The notes beneath the pieces were generated by a model. It was not told the DNA's origin. It saw only the letters and a program-made list of their open reading frames with translations, and ran no database searches. Positions 19,733 to 30,028 of a DNA stretch of 64,000 nucleotides are shown here, piece by piece. Within the stretch, counting starts at the first letter, position 1, and each line of letters starts with the position of its first letter. The stretch comes from Pelagomonas calceolata (taxonomy: Eukaryota; Sar; Pelagophyceae; Pelagomonadales; Pelagomonadaceae): positions 62,001 through 126,000 of the forward strand of contig CAKKNE010000001.1 of the NCBI GenBank assembly GCA_918797485.1. Reading direction: 5' to 3'. The translations under genes were made by a program, and so were the position numbers.

Positions 19733-20297
19733 ATGCTTGTAGCCCAAGCCGCATGGCGCGTCCAGGGCCGCGCCTTGCGAGACGCCTGGCACCGCGCCGA
19801 GATGGACAAAATCGACGCGCAACGGAAAGAATCCGCGGCGCTCGCGGTCGAAGCCCGGCGCGACGGAAAGACGCGAGCTGCGCGCGGACGTCGCAGACAA
19901 AATCAAATCATCGGATTATTTCAAGAACATAGAACGCCTCATGGCGCACTGCAACTCGCCAGCCGCCTGCCGGGAACAGAAGGAATTACTAGAGGCCCAG
20001 AGCGAAGCAACGGCAGCGGCTATTCAAGTTGTGGATGGCATTTGGAAAATGACCGAAGCAGACGCAAGGGGTCGGGAGGCTAGTGCCAGGGCGAAGATCG
20101 CGCAGGCGGAAACCAAATGCTTCGCGGAGGTATGCTACGAGGAGGCGCACGCGCGCATGGAGGCGAGGCTCGCGGAGGTGCAGGCGGAGGTCGCGGAGGC
20201 GCAGCTGAGAAATGAACGCGCGCGGGACGCGCTCGCGGCCTATCGTGCGGAGTCGCTGGCCAAGCGCCGCCGCGTCGACTCGGAGGCTTCCTCGTAA
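19733..20297 (+). CDS. Coiled-coil protein, unknown, one frame break
   Basis: From ATG 19733 (MLVAQAAWRVQGRALRDAWH) the product is a continuous charged helix. After a shift near 19870 it continues in the frame holding VADKIKSSDYFKNIERLMAH, the region around REQKELLEAQSEATAAAIQV, and a glutamate/alanine-rich coiled coil (EARLAEVQAEVAEAQLRNER). It ends in a nuclear-signal-like KRRRVDSEASS. Composition and ending resemble the MADAAR proteins at 16-18 kb, so it may be a distant relative. The preceding 19483-19732 shows nothing else. Confidence 0.5.
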
Positions 20298-20312
20298 CTT
20301 GCAATTTTTATA

Positions 20313-20549
20313 TTATGTGTCGTCCGCGCATTTCTCGACCGCGACCGCGACGGCCTCCTTGTATTTTTTGTCGGCGTAGTATTGCTCCGCGTTGCCGCCG
20401 CGGTGGATACGTTTACAAATCTGCTTGTGGCCGCGGCGCCAGTGGTCATGCTGGCAAGTTTTGTTGCAGTACCTCGTTTTGCATCTAACGCATCGCGGCG
20501 CGTTGTGGGCCAGTGGGGCGGCGCAGGCGGCGCAATTTGTGAGGATCAT
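20313..20549 (-). CDS. Truncated MYND zinc-finger protein
   Basis: The ATG at 20549 opens MILTNCAACAAPL. The eight-ligand MYND pattern follows (CAAC, RCVRCKTRYCNKTC, HDHWRRGHKQIC). The product ends after VAVEKCADDT, only 78 aa. In pelagophytes this MYND plus AVAVEKCADDT segment is usually the start of a longer protein, so this copy is probably a truncated fragment. MYND fingers bind proline-rich partners. Its 3' end is convergent with the coiled-coil gene, 15 bp away. Confidence 0.65.
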   Translation of the reverse strand: MILTNCAACAAPLAHNAPRCVRCKTRYCNKTCQHDHWRRGHKQICKRIHRGGNAEQYYADKKYKEAVAVAVEKCADDT

Positions 20550-20624
20550 TTTGCGTTGGCGGGGTCTGTGAGGGTCGCGGCGGCGGCGCGTAAGCGTGAG
20601 AAACCCGTTTTGTTGCTTTTTCAA

Positions 20625-22062
20625 TTCCCGCGAGAGACGCGACCTAGAGCTGTTTGAATGTCGTTCGGTTCGCTAATGGTCCAATGAGATCGATACGACG
20701 TTTCCTGAGAAGGCGAGGAACATACTCGCGGAAGTGCCCCGCTGCGACATTCGCGGATGAGTCTTACGTGTTGCCACAATACACCAGCGATTGACGCTGC
20801 CATCCACCGTCCAGATAGGACATTATATCAACTCCAGCCCAGTTTTCATACACAATCGACGGAACCGGAGCCGACGGCCCGCGCTCGGAGGGCGGGAGAA
20901 GAATTCCACTAGACAACTCCCGAGTTTATGTTCGTTTCCTTCCGTTTGTTAGTGGTAGAGTCCATCTAACCCGCATCGGCGCCCACTGAGCTATTTTAGA
21001 TAGTCCGTTAGAGCCGCGAGATTCGTCGTCTTCGCGACCCCACGTTTTATGTTAAACGAGCATTGGAACTGAACCCGCGAGTATCAGCGACGCCACTACC
21101 CAGATGGACCATAACGCCGTCGTTCTATGCACGATCGACCGACCTGCCCGTTCTCCGCGGACGACGGTGCGTACGCGGGGCACTGAATTGGCCCCAGACC
21201 GGTGGATTATAAAGTAAATTTGCGTTTCAGGCGCTTTTATTGTGGGACGGGCCAGATAACCGGCCTGAGCGGCTACTACATTGCTCGAGACCCCACGATG
21301 CTCGGCGCGGGTCGTCCATCCTGCGACCCCACTATCTTCTACAGGGGGACATAGATCTTGGATCTGCGACCATCAGCCCGTGTACCTTCACCATGGACCA
21401 TGACGCGATCATTTTTTCCATGACCGACGGACTTGCGCGAGGTCCAGATAAAGATGTTCACGTCCCGAGCGTGAGCAGCCAAAAGCACCCTTCTTATGAT
21501 GTAGATGTCATATACTTGTAATTGACTATCGCTGGGGTAGTATGGGGTCCAACGAGACCGTTACGGCGACTACTGGGGGCCCTCGGGTAATTGACGTTTT
21601 TTACGGGAACGGGGCGCCATCGGGCCCAAATTGTTTACTTTTTCGGATGCAGATCGGCTCCCGGACTCCCTCGGGGGTAGGTCTGTGGTCGGGTAGTCGC
21701 CTACGCCGGATGCGCCGGTGCTTGGGGCTCTCCAGAGAGCTCTGGATCCAAAACCTTGGCATTTTGTGCTACAGACATCTGGCTTGAGATGCATCTTGGC
21801 AGATGTATCTCTGGCGGGAAGCGCCCGCGCATGCGGCGTAGGCGATTGCACATGTATTTAACCGACCATAAGCGGCCTCGGGGAGACCTCAGGACCACGA
21901 ATCGACAGGATTCCACCGACGCGCCCGCCATGGCGGCGTCGTCAATATCGCGACATCAAGAAATTAATTTTTTTGGCCCGCAGTATGTGTCCCATTGATC
22001 GCTTTGGACCAGTAGCGAACCGAACGCTACTCGAGCGACTGCATGTCGTTTCCTGCTGGCTT
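20625..22062. other. 1.4-kb gene-poor stretch, lower GC
   Basis: No supported gene on either strand. Base composition is visibly less GC-rich than in the flanks. A weak internal similarity (ATGGACCATAACGC near 21105 and ATGGACCATGACGC near 21393, with related sequence after each) suggests an old duplication of about 290 bp. No transposon protein, terminal repeat or RNA gene was recognised. Confidence 0.4.
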
Positions 22063-22086
22063 GCTAGTGCCTTACATGCCGCTAGC
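22063..22086 (-). promoter_or_regulatory. GCTAG...CTAGC upstream motif, copy 4
   Basis: Minus-orientation copy (GCTAGTGCCTTAC, ATGC, CGCTAGC) 235 bp upstream of the start at 22321. Confidence 0.6.
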
Positions 22087-22320
22087 TCGGCGTCTGGCCG
22101 GCCACGGGGTAGTGAGCTTTTACGCACATCTGGTCGCCGTACGCTGGCGCAGGAGTGCCACAGCACATACGCCATCGACGCTGCCGCAGCGCTGCGGGTC
22201 ACCGCATACCCACAAACCAGGGTGTGCTCCTCAGTGACCAACCTGAGAGCACCGTCTCTCGGCGCGCACAGATCGAAATAGGCCACCAGTGACAGAGCTG
22301 CACGAACAGCAAGAGCCAAT

Positions 22321-25114
22321 ATGACGACCAACGTCGCCGACGACGAGGCCGCGCGGCTCGCGGCCCTCATCGGCGACTCGGACTCCGCCGATTCCGCGGA
22401 CGAGGCCGCCGAGCCCCCGCCTCGGGACGCCGGCCGCGCGCCGACGCCCGAGCCCGAGACGGACGGCGAGGAGCGCGCGCCGAGCGCATTCCTATTCGGC
22501 GAGCTCTGCCGCGTCCGCGAGCGGGCTGCGAAGTCCGAGGTCGAGGCCCAGGCCCTCGAGCGCAAGCTCTCCATGGCCGAAGAATTACGGAGCGTCGACG
22601 TCGCGCGGGCCCGCGCCGCGTCGTCGCGCGCGCTCGCGGAGGCGCTCGCGGCGCTCCGGCGCCGGGCGGCGCGCGACGGCGGCGACGACGGCGCCGACGC
22701 GGACGCCGCCGCGGAGCGCGACGAGGCGCAGACGTGGGACCGGCGCGCCGAGGGCTGGGCCTACGAGCGGAACCAGCGCCTCGCGCGGCTCGAGGCGGCC
22801 TGCGACGAGGCGCGGCGGGCCTGGCGCGGCGAGCCCTACCGGAACGGCGACGGCGTGGCGCGCCGCGTCGTCGCCGCCGTCGAGGCGTGCCTCGCGCACC
22901 GCGCGGCCGCGGGCTACGCGGCGTTCCTGCTCGAGGTCCGACATGCGGTGTCCATGCGGCGCCTTCACCGTCGCGGCGATGGCGTGCTGGTGGGAGCGCG
23001 CTGCGTCGCGTTCCACGCCATCGCGGGGGAAGACGCCTCAAAAAAAACGCAGGCTGGGGCCGCGACGGCCGTCGCCGCGGCGCGCGCCAAGGACGGGCAG
23101 GCCGCGCGCGGCGCGCGCGAGGCCGCGATGCGGGCCGTCGCGCGCGCCCAGGACGCGCGCCTCGGGCGCTGGCTCGGCCGCGTCGGCTGGTAGTGCCCCG
23201 GCGTCTTGTCCTTCGTCCCGCCAATACGCCATCGCAGCGACTCGGACGCCATCGCCACGACTCGGACGCCATCGCCGCGACCCGGACGCCATCGCCGCGA
23301 CGGTCGTGCGCACAGGGGCCGCGGCCGCCTCGCGCTCATCGAACTGCTCAACGGCGGCGCGCTCGCCGCGAGCCTCGCGGCGCTCGCGGTGGAAGAAGAG
23401 CCGCAGCTCAAGCCGGCGGAGCACGCCGTCGCGCACTACGGCGCCGGGGCGTTGTTTGCTGATCCACGGTTCTGAGGCGGCGTCCTTGCACGTCTTCGAG
23501 TCGCGTCGATGGCGTCGACGGCCCGGCGACTGTCTCTTCGTTGCACGGCAGAGGGGTCTCTCGAATGCGCCGCAGAGCCGCGACTCGTCTCGATTCCCCT
23601 CGACGGACCGTTCGCGACCACGCCCACGCTACCGCCGCGCTGCCCCAAGCCACGACCACCGCAGGTGCGCCAAGCGCGCGTGCGCGGCACTGGCGGCGCT
23701 CGAGGCCGCCGGCGTCGAGTTCCGGCTCCGGCACGCGCGCGCGGCCCTCGAGCGGCTCGACGCGGCGGGCGCGCCGCCGGCCGCGGCTGCGCCCGAGCCG
23801 GGCGACGAAGACGACGACGACGCCGACTCCGTGGCGTCGGGCCCGTCGCGCGTCGCCGACCTCGGCGCGGGCTCGGTCCGCTTCGGTGCGCACGCGGCGG
23901 ACGCGTCGTCGCCTCGCACCGTTCCCGACGTCCCCGAGGACCCCTGGCCGTCGCCCCGTCTCGACCCGGCGTCTCGTCGTTTTTCCGCGGCGGCGTTCCT
24001 GCGATTCAAGTCGTACTCACACAGGGGCCCTCGCCGCGCTGCGCCGCGCGGGCGCGCGGTCCGCCGGCACGCTCGCGCTCGACGGTCCTTTGCGGCGTCC
24101 GCTTTTCAACTTCGAGGTGTTATCGCGCGGCTCCTGCCCTGCCTCCGCGGCGATACTCTGTCGAGCGCATCCTCGCTGCATGTAGCCCTCGGCTGCCCGG
24201 GCGCGACGGGTTCGCGGCGGGCGGAAAGGCCTAGAGACGACGCCATCGACGCGACCGCGAAACGCAGGCGAGGGCGCGCCCTGGCGGCGCTGCGTCGTGG
24301 AGCCCCGGGGCCTCGGCCAGTGGCTGCAAGCGGCCGACGAGGCCGGCGTCGCCGTCCGCGTGCGGCTCCGCGACGGCGCGGCCGAGCACGTCGTCGTCTG
24401 GCAGTGGCAGTCGAAGTCGCGGCGGCTCGCTTGTATTGCGCCGGCGTCTTGTCGTTTCCGCGGCGTCGTTCCTGGCCGATCCAGCGGGCGAGCCTGTGGG
24501 CGTGCTTGAGGCGGTGCCAATACGCCATCGCCGCGACCCACCGCCAAGACGCCATCGCCGCGACCCGGACCTACGCGCAGGGGCGCTCGAGGCCGGCGCC
24601 GGCGCCGTGCCGGCCGCGCCCGAGGTCTGGTCCAGTGTGGAAATCAACCAGCGACGCCATCGACGCGACGCCAATTCAGCCAGCACGGAAGACGGGGATT
24701 TCCACAAAGGTCTGGTCGGCGCCGGACCACGTCGCCGGCGCGGACCGCGACCTCGGCCCCGTCCGCGAGAGCTGGGCCGTCGTGCGCGGCGACGCCGACG
24801 TCGCGCTCGTCTGCCGCCTCGCGCCGCAGCGGCGGCCGCTCGTCCGCGCGCGGTCCGCGCGGTTCCGGGTGGCGGCCCTCGACGCGACGCGCTTCCACGC
24901 GCGGGGCCTCGCGGCGGCGGCGGCGTCGGCGTCGGACGCGGGCTGGCGCGTCGTCGACGGCGGGCGCGACGACGCGGCGTCGCACGCGGCGGCGAAGCAG
25001 CTGGCGAACGCGTCGGCGTTTCTGGACGTGGAGCGGGCGGTGGAACGGGTGTTTGGTTCTTCTTCTGCTTCTGCTGCTTCTGCTGAGGAGGGGCCTGGGT
25101 GGTTCGTGTTTTGA
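22321..25114 (+). CDS. Intron-rich gene of unknown function (coiled coil, then alpha/beta domain)
   Basis: From ATG 22321 the first exon encodes an acidic start, then a long charged helix (FGELCRVRERAAKSEVEAQA and onward). Introns with clear ends are 22936-23052 (length divisible by three, no stop), 23190-23315 (GTAGTGCC to GTGCGCACAG, four tandem ACGCCATCGCCGCGAC-like units) and 24637-24709. Later exons include LALIELLNGGALAASLAALA, the segment ending ADLGAGSVRFGAHAADAS, GLGQWLQAADEAGVAVRVRL and the last exon (HVAGADRDLGPVRESWAVVR) ending at 25114. DLGAGS recalls a methyltransferase motif I, but no other methylase motif was found. A partial copy exists at 28813-29700. Exons between 23440 and 24570 are only approximate. 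Confidence 0.5.
24633..24709 (+). mobile_element. Introner element with 8-bp target duplication, copy A
   Basis: The target duplication GTCTGGTC lies at 24625-24632 and 24710-24717. The 77-bp element starts CAGTGTGGAAATCAAC and ends GGATTTCCACAAAG, giving an inverted repeat of about 11 bp. Inside lies CGCCATCGACGCGAC. Splicing from GTGGAAATC (24637) to AAAG (24709) joins EVWSS to VWSAPDHV in frame, leaving 4 nt of element plus the duplicated 8 nt in the mRNA. Confidence 0.85.
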
Positions 25115-25168
25115 CTTTGTTAGTGGCACTTGTGGACCATAAGAATATTAGTGCATGCTAGCTAGATA

Positions 25169-25855
25169 CTAGGGTTCCGCGGCCGCGCGGGCGTCGACGA
25201 GTTCGTCGAAGGCCGCTCGAAGCATCGGTTCGTAGGTCGTAGGGTAATAACCGAAGGAAGCCCAGTATACATCGGGCGATCCCAGCCCGTCGACGTACGC
25301 CATGATCTCCTCGGCAGTCCAAATGGGGTCGGGCATGGTGATGTGGGTGGATTTCCAGGCATTCGAGTTCGGGCTCGGGCGGAACTCGTCGGCGTCCGGG
25401 AAAACGTCCACGGCCACCAAGTTGCATTTGCAGACACGATGTTTATATTGCCAGGGCCGCAATTTTGCTATGATCTTCATCATGAGTGTTATGTATCTAC
25501 TCTCGTACATGCCCTGAGAAAAGCGCGGCCGGTCCAAGAGAGCGACCACCAGGCACGTCGCATCGGGTTCTGTGTAGTAGAGCAGCGAGGGGTTGCCCAC
25601 GACGTCGGCCAACGACTCCTCTTCCGGCCGGCCCCACCAGGTGCCGGGGCCTAGCGGCTCCTCGGGGCGGCCTTCGAGGTGCTCGTGCGTCCAGTGCGGC
25701 AGGGTGGAGCCGTCCGTCGTATAATACCGCTCGCCTTTCTTGAAGACCTGGGACTCTCGGTGCCCGGGCACCCGCACAATTCCTTCCCAGTGAACGCCGC
25801 CCCTGGGGGCGGGCTGGAGGAGGGCGCCTGTAACTGCAGCTATCAAAGCGGCCAT
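25169..25855 (-). CDS. Hypothetical protein, intact, unknown family
   Basis: The ATG at 25855 (MAALIAAVTGALLQPAPRGG, possibly a weak leader) opens an intact 228-aa frame. It is rich in aromatic residues (GERYYTTDGSTLPHWTHEHL, NPSLLYYTEP, RPWQYKHRVCKCNL, SPDVYWASFGYYPTTYEPML) and has no low-complexity sequence, so it looks like a folded globular protein. I do not recognise a family. Codon composition is less GC-biased than in its neighbours. The gap up to 26111 holds only a purine-rich tract with a short GA repeat (about 26038-26051). Confidence 0.6.
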   Translation of the reverse strand: MAALIAAVTGALLQPAPRGGVHWEGIVRVPGHRESQVFKKGERYYTTDGSTLPHWTHEHLEGRPEEPLGPGTWWGRPEEESLADVVGNPSLLYYTEPDATCLVVALLDRPRFSQGMYESRYITLMMKIIAKLRPWQYKHRVCKCNLVAVDVFPDADEFRPSPNSNAWKSTHITMPDPIWTAEEIMAYVDGLGSPDVYWASFGYYPTTYEPMLRAAFDELVDARAAAEP

Positions 25856-26111
25856 TTCGCGGTGTTTTTTTCTTGTGTGACGCTACTTAGGTACGCGGCG
25901 TGGAACCCCTCGGGTCCTCAAAACGGCCGCGCGGTCCGTGCGCCGCGTGCGCCGCGACGCGCGAGAGAAAAAAAAATTTCTTTCAATAAAAACGGGTTTT
26001 ACGGGTCCATACTTGCCAGGGCTGGAAGGTGCGGGTAAGAGAGAGAGAGAGTCTGTGCGGGGAGGGGTTCGAGGCCTCGAGGCACGAAAGATTAAGTTCA
26101 CAGGTACAAGT

Positions 26112-28359
26112 TTATTGCCGCGGTGACCCTAGCTTCTCCGCGACCTTCTCGGCCCTCTTCTTCGCGCGTTTGATGGCCTTGTCCCTGTCCCCTCGACCAA
26201 GAAGAGCAATCGGAAACACAGTTCCCCCGCGCTGATCCGCCGCCTCCTCGGCGCATTTTCCGCAGAAGATGTTCCGTTCTTGCGGCCGGCCCTCGTTGAG
26301 CAGATCGTACTCGGCCCCGATCGCCGCTTCGTCAACGCTACCGCCGACGTCGCCGAGCGCGAAGCTCGCCAAACAACCGAACCCGTCGTTTCTGAGACAG
26401 AAGGAATCGGGGTCGCCGCGGCCGCCGGGGCCGCAGCACAGTACGCTCGCCCCATGCATGTTAAACATAAACCACCCGACGGTCTCTGCATGAGCCCTCC
26501 CACAGTCTCCGCACAGCCAGGCCGTCCTCGTCTCCCGCAGGCCCCGGATAAGCCGAGCCACCGCCGTCGGCCGGTCCTCACCCGTGACGTTCGTAAATGC
26601 GACGCCGTAATACGGTCGTGCGCCGACTCCGGGGGTCCGCTCGGCCAAGCACTTGCCGTTGACACCGCCGCATTGATTCCTAGCTAAATGAGAGAGTTCG
26701 ACCGAGAACGCCACGTCCGCGTGGTTCACACACCACACGCGGGCCTCCTGTGCCGAAGCGCCGAAGACCTCCTGCAACATCGCCGAGCAAAGCATGCCAG
26801 CCGCCTGGCGCGGCGCATAGGCCGCTCTGTGGTCCTCGCCAAACACCATCTGGTTGTGCCGTGGTGGCTCCGACTTCGACCACCGCCGCTTCTCCTTCTT
26901 CTTGGGGGGCGGCGCCTCGACGGGCGGCGTCGGCGCGGCGGGCGGCGTCGGCGCGGCGGGCGGCGTCGCCTCGGCGGGCGGCGCCTCGGCGGGGGCGGCG
27001 TCGGCGCGGGGGGCCGCGTCGCCGCGGCGGGCGCCAGCGGCGCGGCGGCCGGCGCCGGCGGCGCCGCGGGCGGCGTCGGCGCGGCGGGCGGCGTCGCCTC
27101 GGCGGGCGGCGTCGGCGCGGCGGGCGAAGCGGGAGGCCGCGCGGCCGGCACCGCGACGCGCCGCGCCATGGGCGATGGCGCGGGCGGCACAGCAGCTGGC
27201 ACGGGCGTCACCGCGACGGGCGGCTCCGCGGCCGCCCTCGCCGCCGCCCACGCCGCTTGGGCCGCCTGCCACTGTTGGGAACCTGTGTGCAATAACCAGT
27301 GAGTTCGCAAACCGGAGTCGGGCCGTGAGATTCGCCACACTGGTCCGTGCCGTTCGAGACGTTGTCCCATTGCAACGCTTGATCTGCCGGATACTCGCCC
27401 TCATTGTGAGGGTCTAACTCGTGACCGGGCCCTTCTGTCCCTTGCTCGTCGTCCTCCGTCCGCGCGCGCTTTGCACCGTCGTCGCCCGCGGACTCGGTGT
27501 TGCGCATGCTCGAGGGGTGAGGTTTGCTGCCGAGGTTGGTGACCGTCACGCGCCGCGGCGGAGCCTTTTTTTTAGCTAAATTCAGGAGCGCCGGGGACCA
27601 GGCCTTGCGTACAGGCTTGCTCCGACCTAGCGCGTAGTTTGAAAGGTGCGTGCCATTGATCCGCAAAGCCTTGATCATCCCGGGCATGTGCTCCAGGTCC
27701 GCCTTCGGTGGCGTCGTTAGCGGCTCCGTGGGCTCGCCGCGCGGGCCGCGCTGGCTGCTTGACGTGGGCGCACTGTCTTCGACAGCCCATCCCTCCCATC
27801 CCTCGAGCCGCGCGATGAGCTCGTCCTTCGTGCCGGAGACCTTGAGGCCCTTGGCCTCGCACTTGGCCTTGAGCTGCGCTACGGTCAGCCCCTCAAGCAT
27901 CGTGCCTGTCGGCACGGGCCGGCAGACCGCAGGCTCGTCGTCGTCGACGTCCATCCCCGCGGCCCGCGTCGGCGTGCTCGCGGCGCGCGCGGCGGCGAAG
28001 GTGGGCGAAGGCGACGGCGAAGGCGACACAACCTGCAGCACGGGCGGCTCGGGCAGGGCGCGCTGCGGCTGCGACGGCTGGCGCGGCGGCGGCAGCGCCG
28101 GCTGCGGCGCGCGCGGCGCGGGCGCCTTGTTGCGCTTCTTGCGCGCCACCTTCCTCGGCACGCACTCGAGGGCGGCCTCCTCGTCCTGCGCCGGCGCGCA
28201 CTCGAGGGCGGCCTCCTCGTCCTGCGCCGGCGCGTCCTCGCCGGAGTCGTCGTCGCCTTCACACGTGCACCATTTCTGAGGGTAGCCGCAGCGACCGCAA
28301 GCTATCTGGTCGCCCGTCCGCTCGCTCTTGACGCGATTCATTTCGTCCCAGAAACTCAT
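26112..28359 (-). CDS. SAP-domain protein with PAT-rich middle and Cys-rich C-terminus
   Basis: From ATG 28359 (MSFWDEMNRVKSERTG) a short Cys motif follows (CGRCGYPQKWCTC). A duplicated acidic unit (APAQDEEAALEC) and a clear SAP DNA-binding helix pair come next (LEGLTVAQLKAKCEAKGLKV, SGTKDELIARLEGW). After frame changes near 27280 and 27000 comes a long Pro/Ala/Thr-rich tract, then a cysteine-rich domain (VWCVNHADVAFSVELSHLAR, TAWLCGDCGRAHAETVGWF, NIFCGKCAEEAADQ) and a basic C-terminus. SAP domains bind AT-rich or scaffold-attached DNA, so a nuclear role is likely. The C-terminal Cys pattern may bind zinc but matches no family I know. It could also be two adjacent genes. Confidence 0.55.
26916..27150. 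repeat. GC-rich minisatellite inside the SAP-protein gene
   Basis: Tandem short units around GGCGGCGTCGGCGCGGC and GGCGGCGTCGCCTCGGC encode the Pro/Ala/Thr tract on the minus strand (PPAEATPPAAPTPP). The frame change near 27000 sits inside this repeat, where replication slippage or assembly collapse is most likely. Confidence 0.75.
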
Positions 28360-28510
28360 TGTGCAGGGGGCTGCTACCACGCGCACGGGGCCGCCTCTGG
28401 TGCAAGCGCCAGGCTCTGAGCAACGCGGTCCTTGGCGGCCTCCGCGAACGTAACAGCTACTGCAATAACGGCAGTATACGCAGCACTGGCGGGCCGATTT
28501 TTGGTTGCTG

Positions 28511-28532
28511 GCTAGTGTCTCACAACTCTAGC
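28511..28532 (-). promoter_or_regulatory. GCTAG...CTAGC upstream motif, copy 5
   Basis: GCTAGTGTCTCAC, AACT, CTAGC, 152 bp upstream of the SAP-protein start and in the forward sense for that gene. Apart from this copy, 28360-28812 holds no supported gene. Confidence 0.55.
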
Positions 28533-28812
28533 TGGAGTCGTGCGCCGAACGCGAACGGACAGGCCGGCGGAGGCCGGCTGGCCGCCCTCGGATAAATTAC
28601 ATTACTATACGCACACCTTAGTACTACAGGAGACCACGGGCGCATAGCGCGCTCGGTTCGTGCGCGTCACATTGGGAAGGACACGGCGGCGTCGTCTCCT
28701 CGACGTAAGCCCGCTTCTTTGGCCGGACGGTCGTCGTCCGCGAGCGCGCCGTGGGCGAGTCCGTGCGAGGCAGCCCGCGAGGAACGCCGCCGCGACGCCG
28801 GCACCCACAGCA

Positions 28813-30028
28813 TCAGCATGTCTCTCTTGACCCCGAGGGCAACATGGGCGCGCCGATCGGCGCTCGCCGCGCCCAGACGACCCGCGCTCCCACGAGCATA
28901 CCGCCCGCCACGACAGCTCCGCACGCGACGCGGTGCCAGTCAGCGCGTCGGCAGCAGAGCGCGTCGGCCATCGACCGCAAGCCGAGGCGTTTGGCGAGCG
29001 GCGCGGCGTCGGCGTCGTCGGCGCGCACTAGCACGCGCAGCTCGCCCGCCGACGTCCAGACAATCACCGCGGGCGACGCTGTCGCGGCGGCGGCTCGCGC
29101 GCGGCGCGCGCCGACCGTCAGCGCTTCCGTAGCGGCCACAAGGACTCCACGACGCGGCGCCGCCAGGGCGCGCCCTCGGCGCCAGCGTGTCGACGGACCG
29201 CGCGCCCGCGCGCCGCAGCGCGGCGAGGGCCCCTGTGTGAGTACGACTGTCGCGCCGATGATGGCGTCCGGGTCGCGGCGATGGCGTATCGATGCGGTAG
29301 AGGACGGGCCGTGGGCTCCAGGCTTTGCAATGGGCAGCGCCTCAAGCACGTCCACGGGCCCGCCCGCGGGATCAGCCGTAGGCGGCGGCCCTGGGGTCGC
29401 TCGGTCGTAGGAACGCCGCGCAAACGACAAGGCCGTAGTGGCGTGAAGGCACGGCGGCGGACACCGAACATGTACGGGGCGACGGCCAGGGATCTTCGGG
29501 GACGTCCGCCGGCGCGCTCGGGGCTGGAACGGTGCGAGGCGACGACGTCCGCCGCGTGCCCGCTTGCCGGGGGCCGCACGTCGATCGCGTCGACGGCGAA
29601 GACGTCGACCGCGCCTCGGACGCGTGGCGCCGGCCGACCGGACCGAGCCCGCGCCTAGGTCGGCGACGCGCGACGGCCCCGACGCCACGAAGTCGGCGGC
29701 GTCGTCGTTGACGACGACCGGATCGGGAGCGACCGTGACGGCGGCCGCATTCACGTCGTCGGCGCCGGGGGCCGCGTAGTAGGCAGCGGCGTCGGCCGCG
29801 CCCATGCACATGACGTCGAGGGGAAAGGTCCCGTTGACCGCGTGGTGCGCGACGTCCAGCCGAGTCGTGAGTAGAATCGCGACGAAGGCCGCCCACCGCT
29901 ACGCTCCCGAGGGCGCCGGCCGCGACGCCGACGGCGGCCAGCGCGTGCGACTTCGGCGCGGGCGGCGTGGCGGTGGTCAGGGCGCGGCGTGTAGTGGTGG
30001 AGCCGCTGGCGAGGGAGCGGGGCCGCAT
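28813..30028 (-). pseudogene. Chimeric gene: TauE/SafE 5' part joined to part of the 22321 gene
   Basis: From ATG 30028 the leader (MRPRSLASGSTTTRRALTTA) and first membrane segment match the TauE/SafE gene at 15237. After one frame break near 29900 the match continues (DVMCMGAADAAAYYAAPGAD aligned with the TauE GAAGAAAYAADGAVD region). The same open frame then passes into ADFVASGPSRVADLGAGSV, the segment found in the 22321 gene, and on through its intron-like sequence (about 29240-29430) to a stop at 28813. Both parents are in this window. TauE function is lost because only the first quarter remains. Whether the chimera makes a protein is unknown. Confidence 0.65.

Noticed and set aside
20625-22062. 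Possible inserted mobile element because of lower GC
   Set aside because: No terminal repeats, target duplication or element protein could be seen; recorded only as a gene-poor stretch.
22367-23272. 301-codon minus-strand open frame opposite the 22321 gene
   Set aside because: Its product is almost pure Arg/Ala/Pro, as expected for antisense of a GC-rich exon.
23206-23310. Four regularly spaced ACGCCATCGCCGCGAC units, CRISPR-like at first sight
   Set aside because: The units are about 20-22 bp with almost no spacer and lie between a donor and an acceptor, so they are intron-internal minisatellite.
25140-25172. GCTAGCTAGATACTAGG as another upstream motif copy
   Set aside because: It lacks the central GTAAGACA part and lies at a gene's 3' end.
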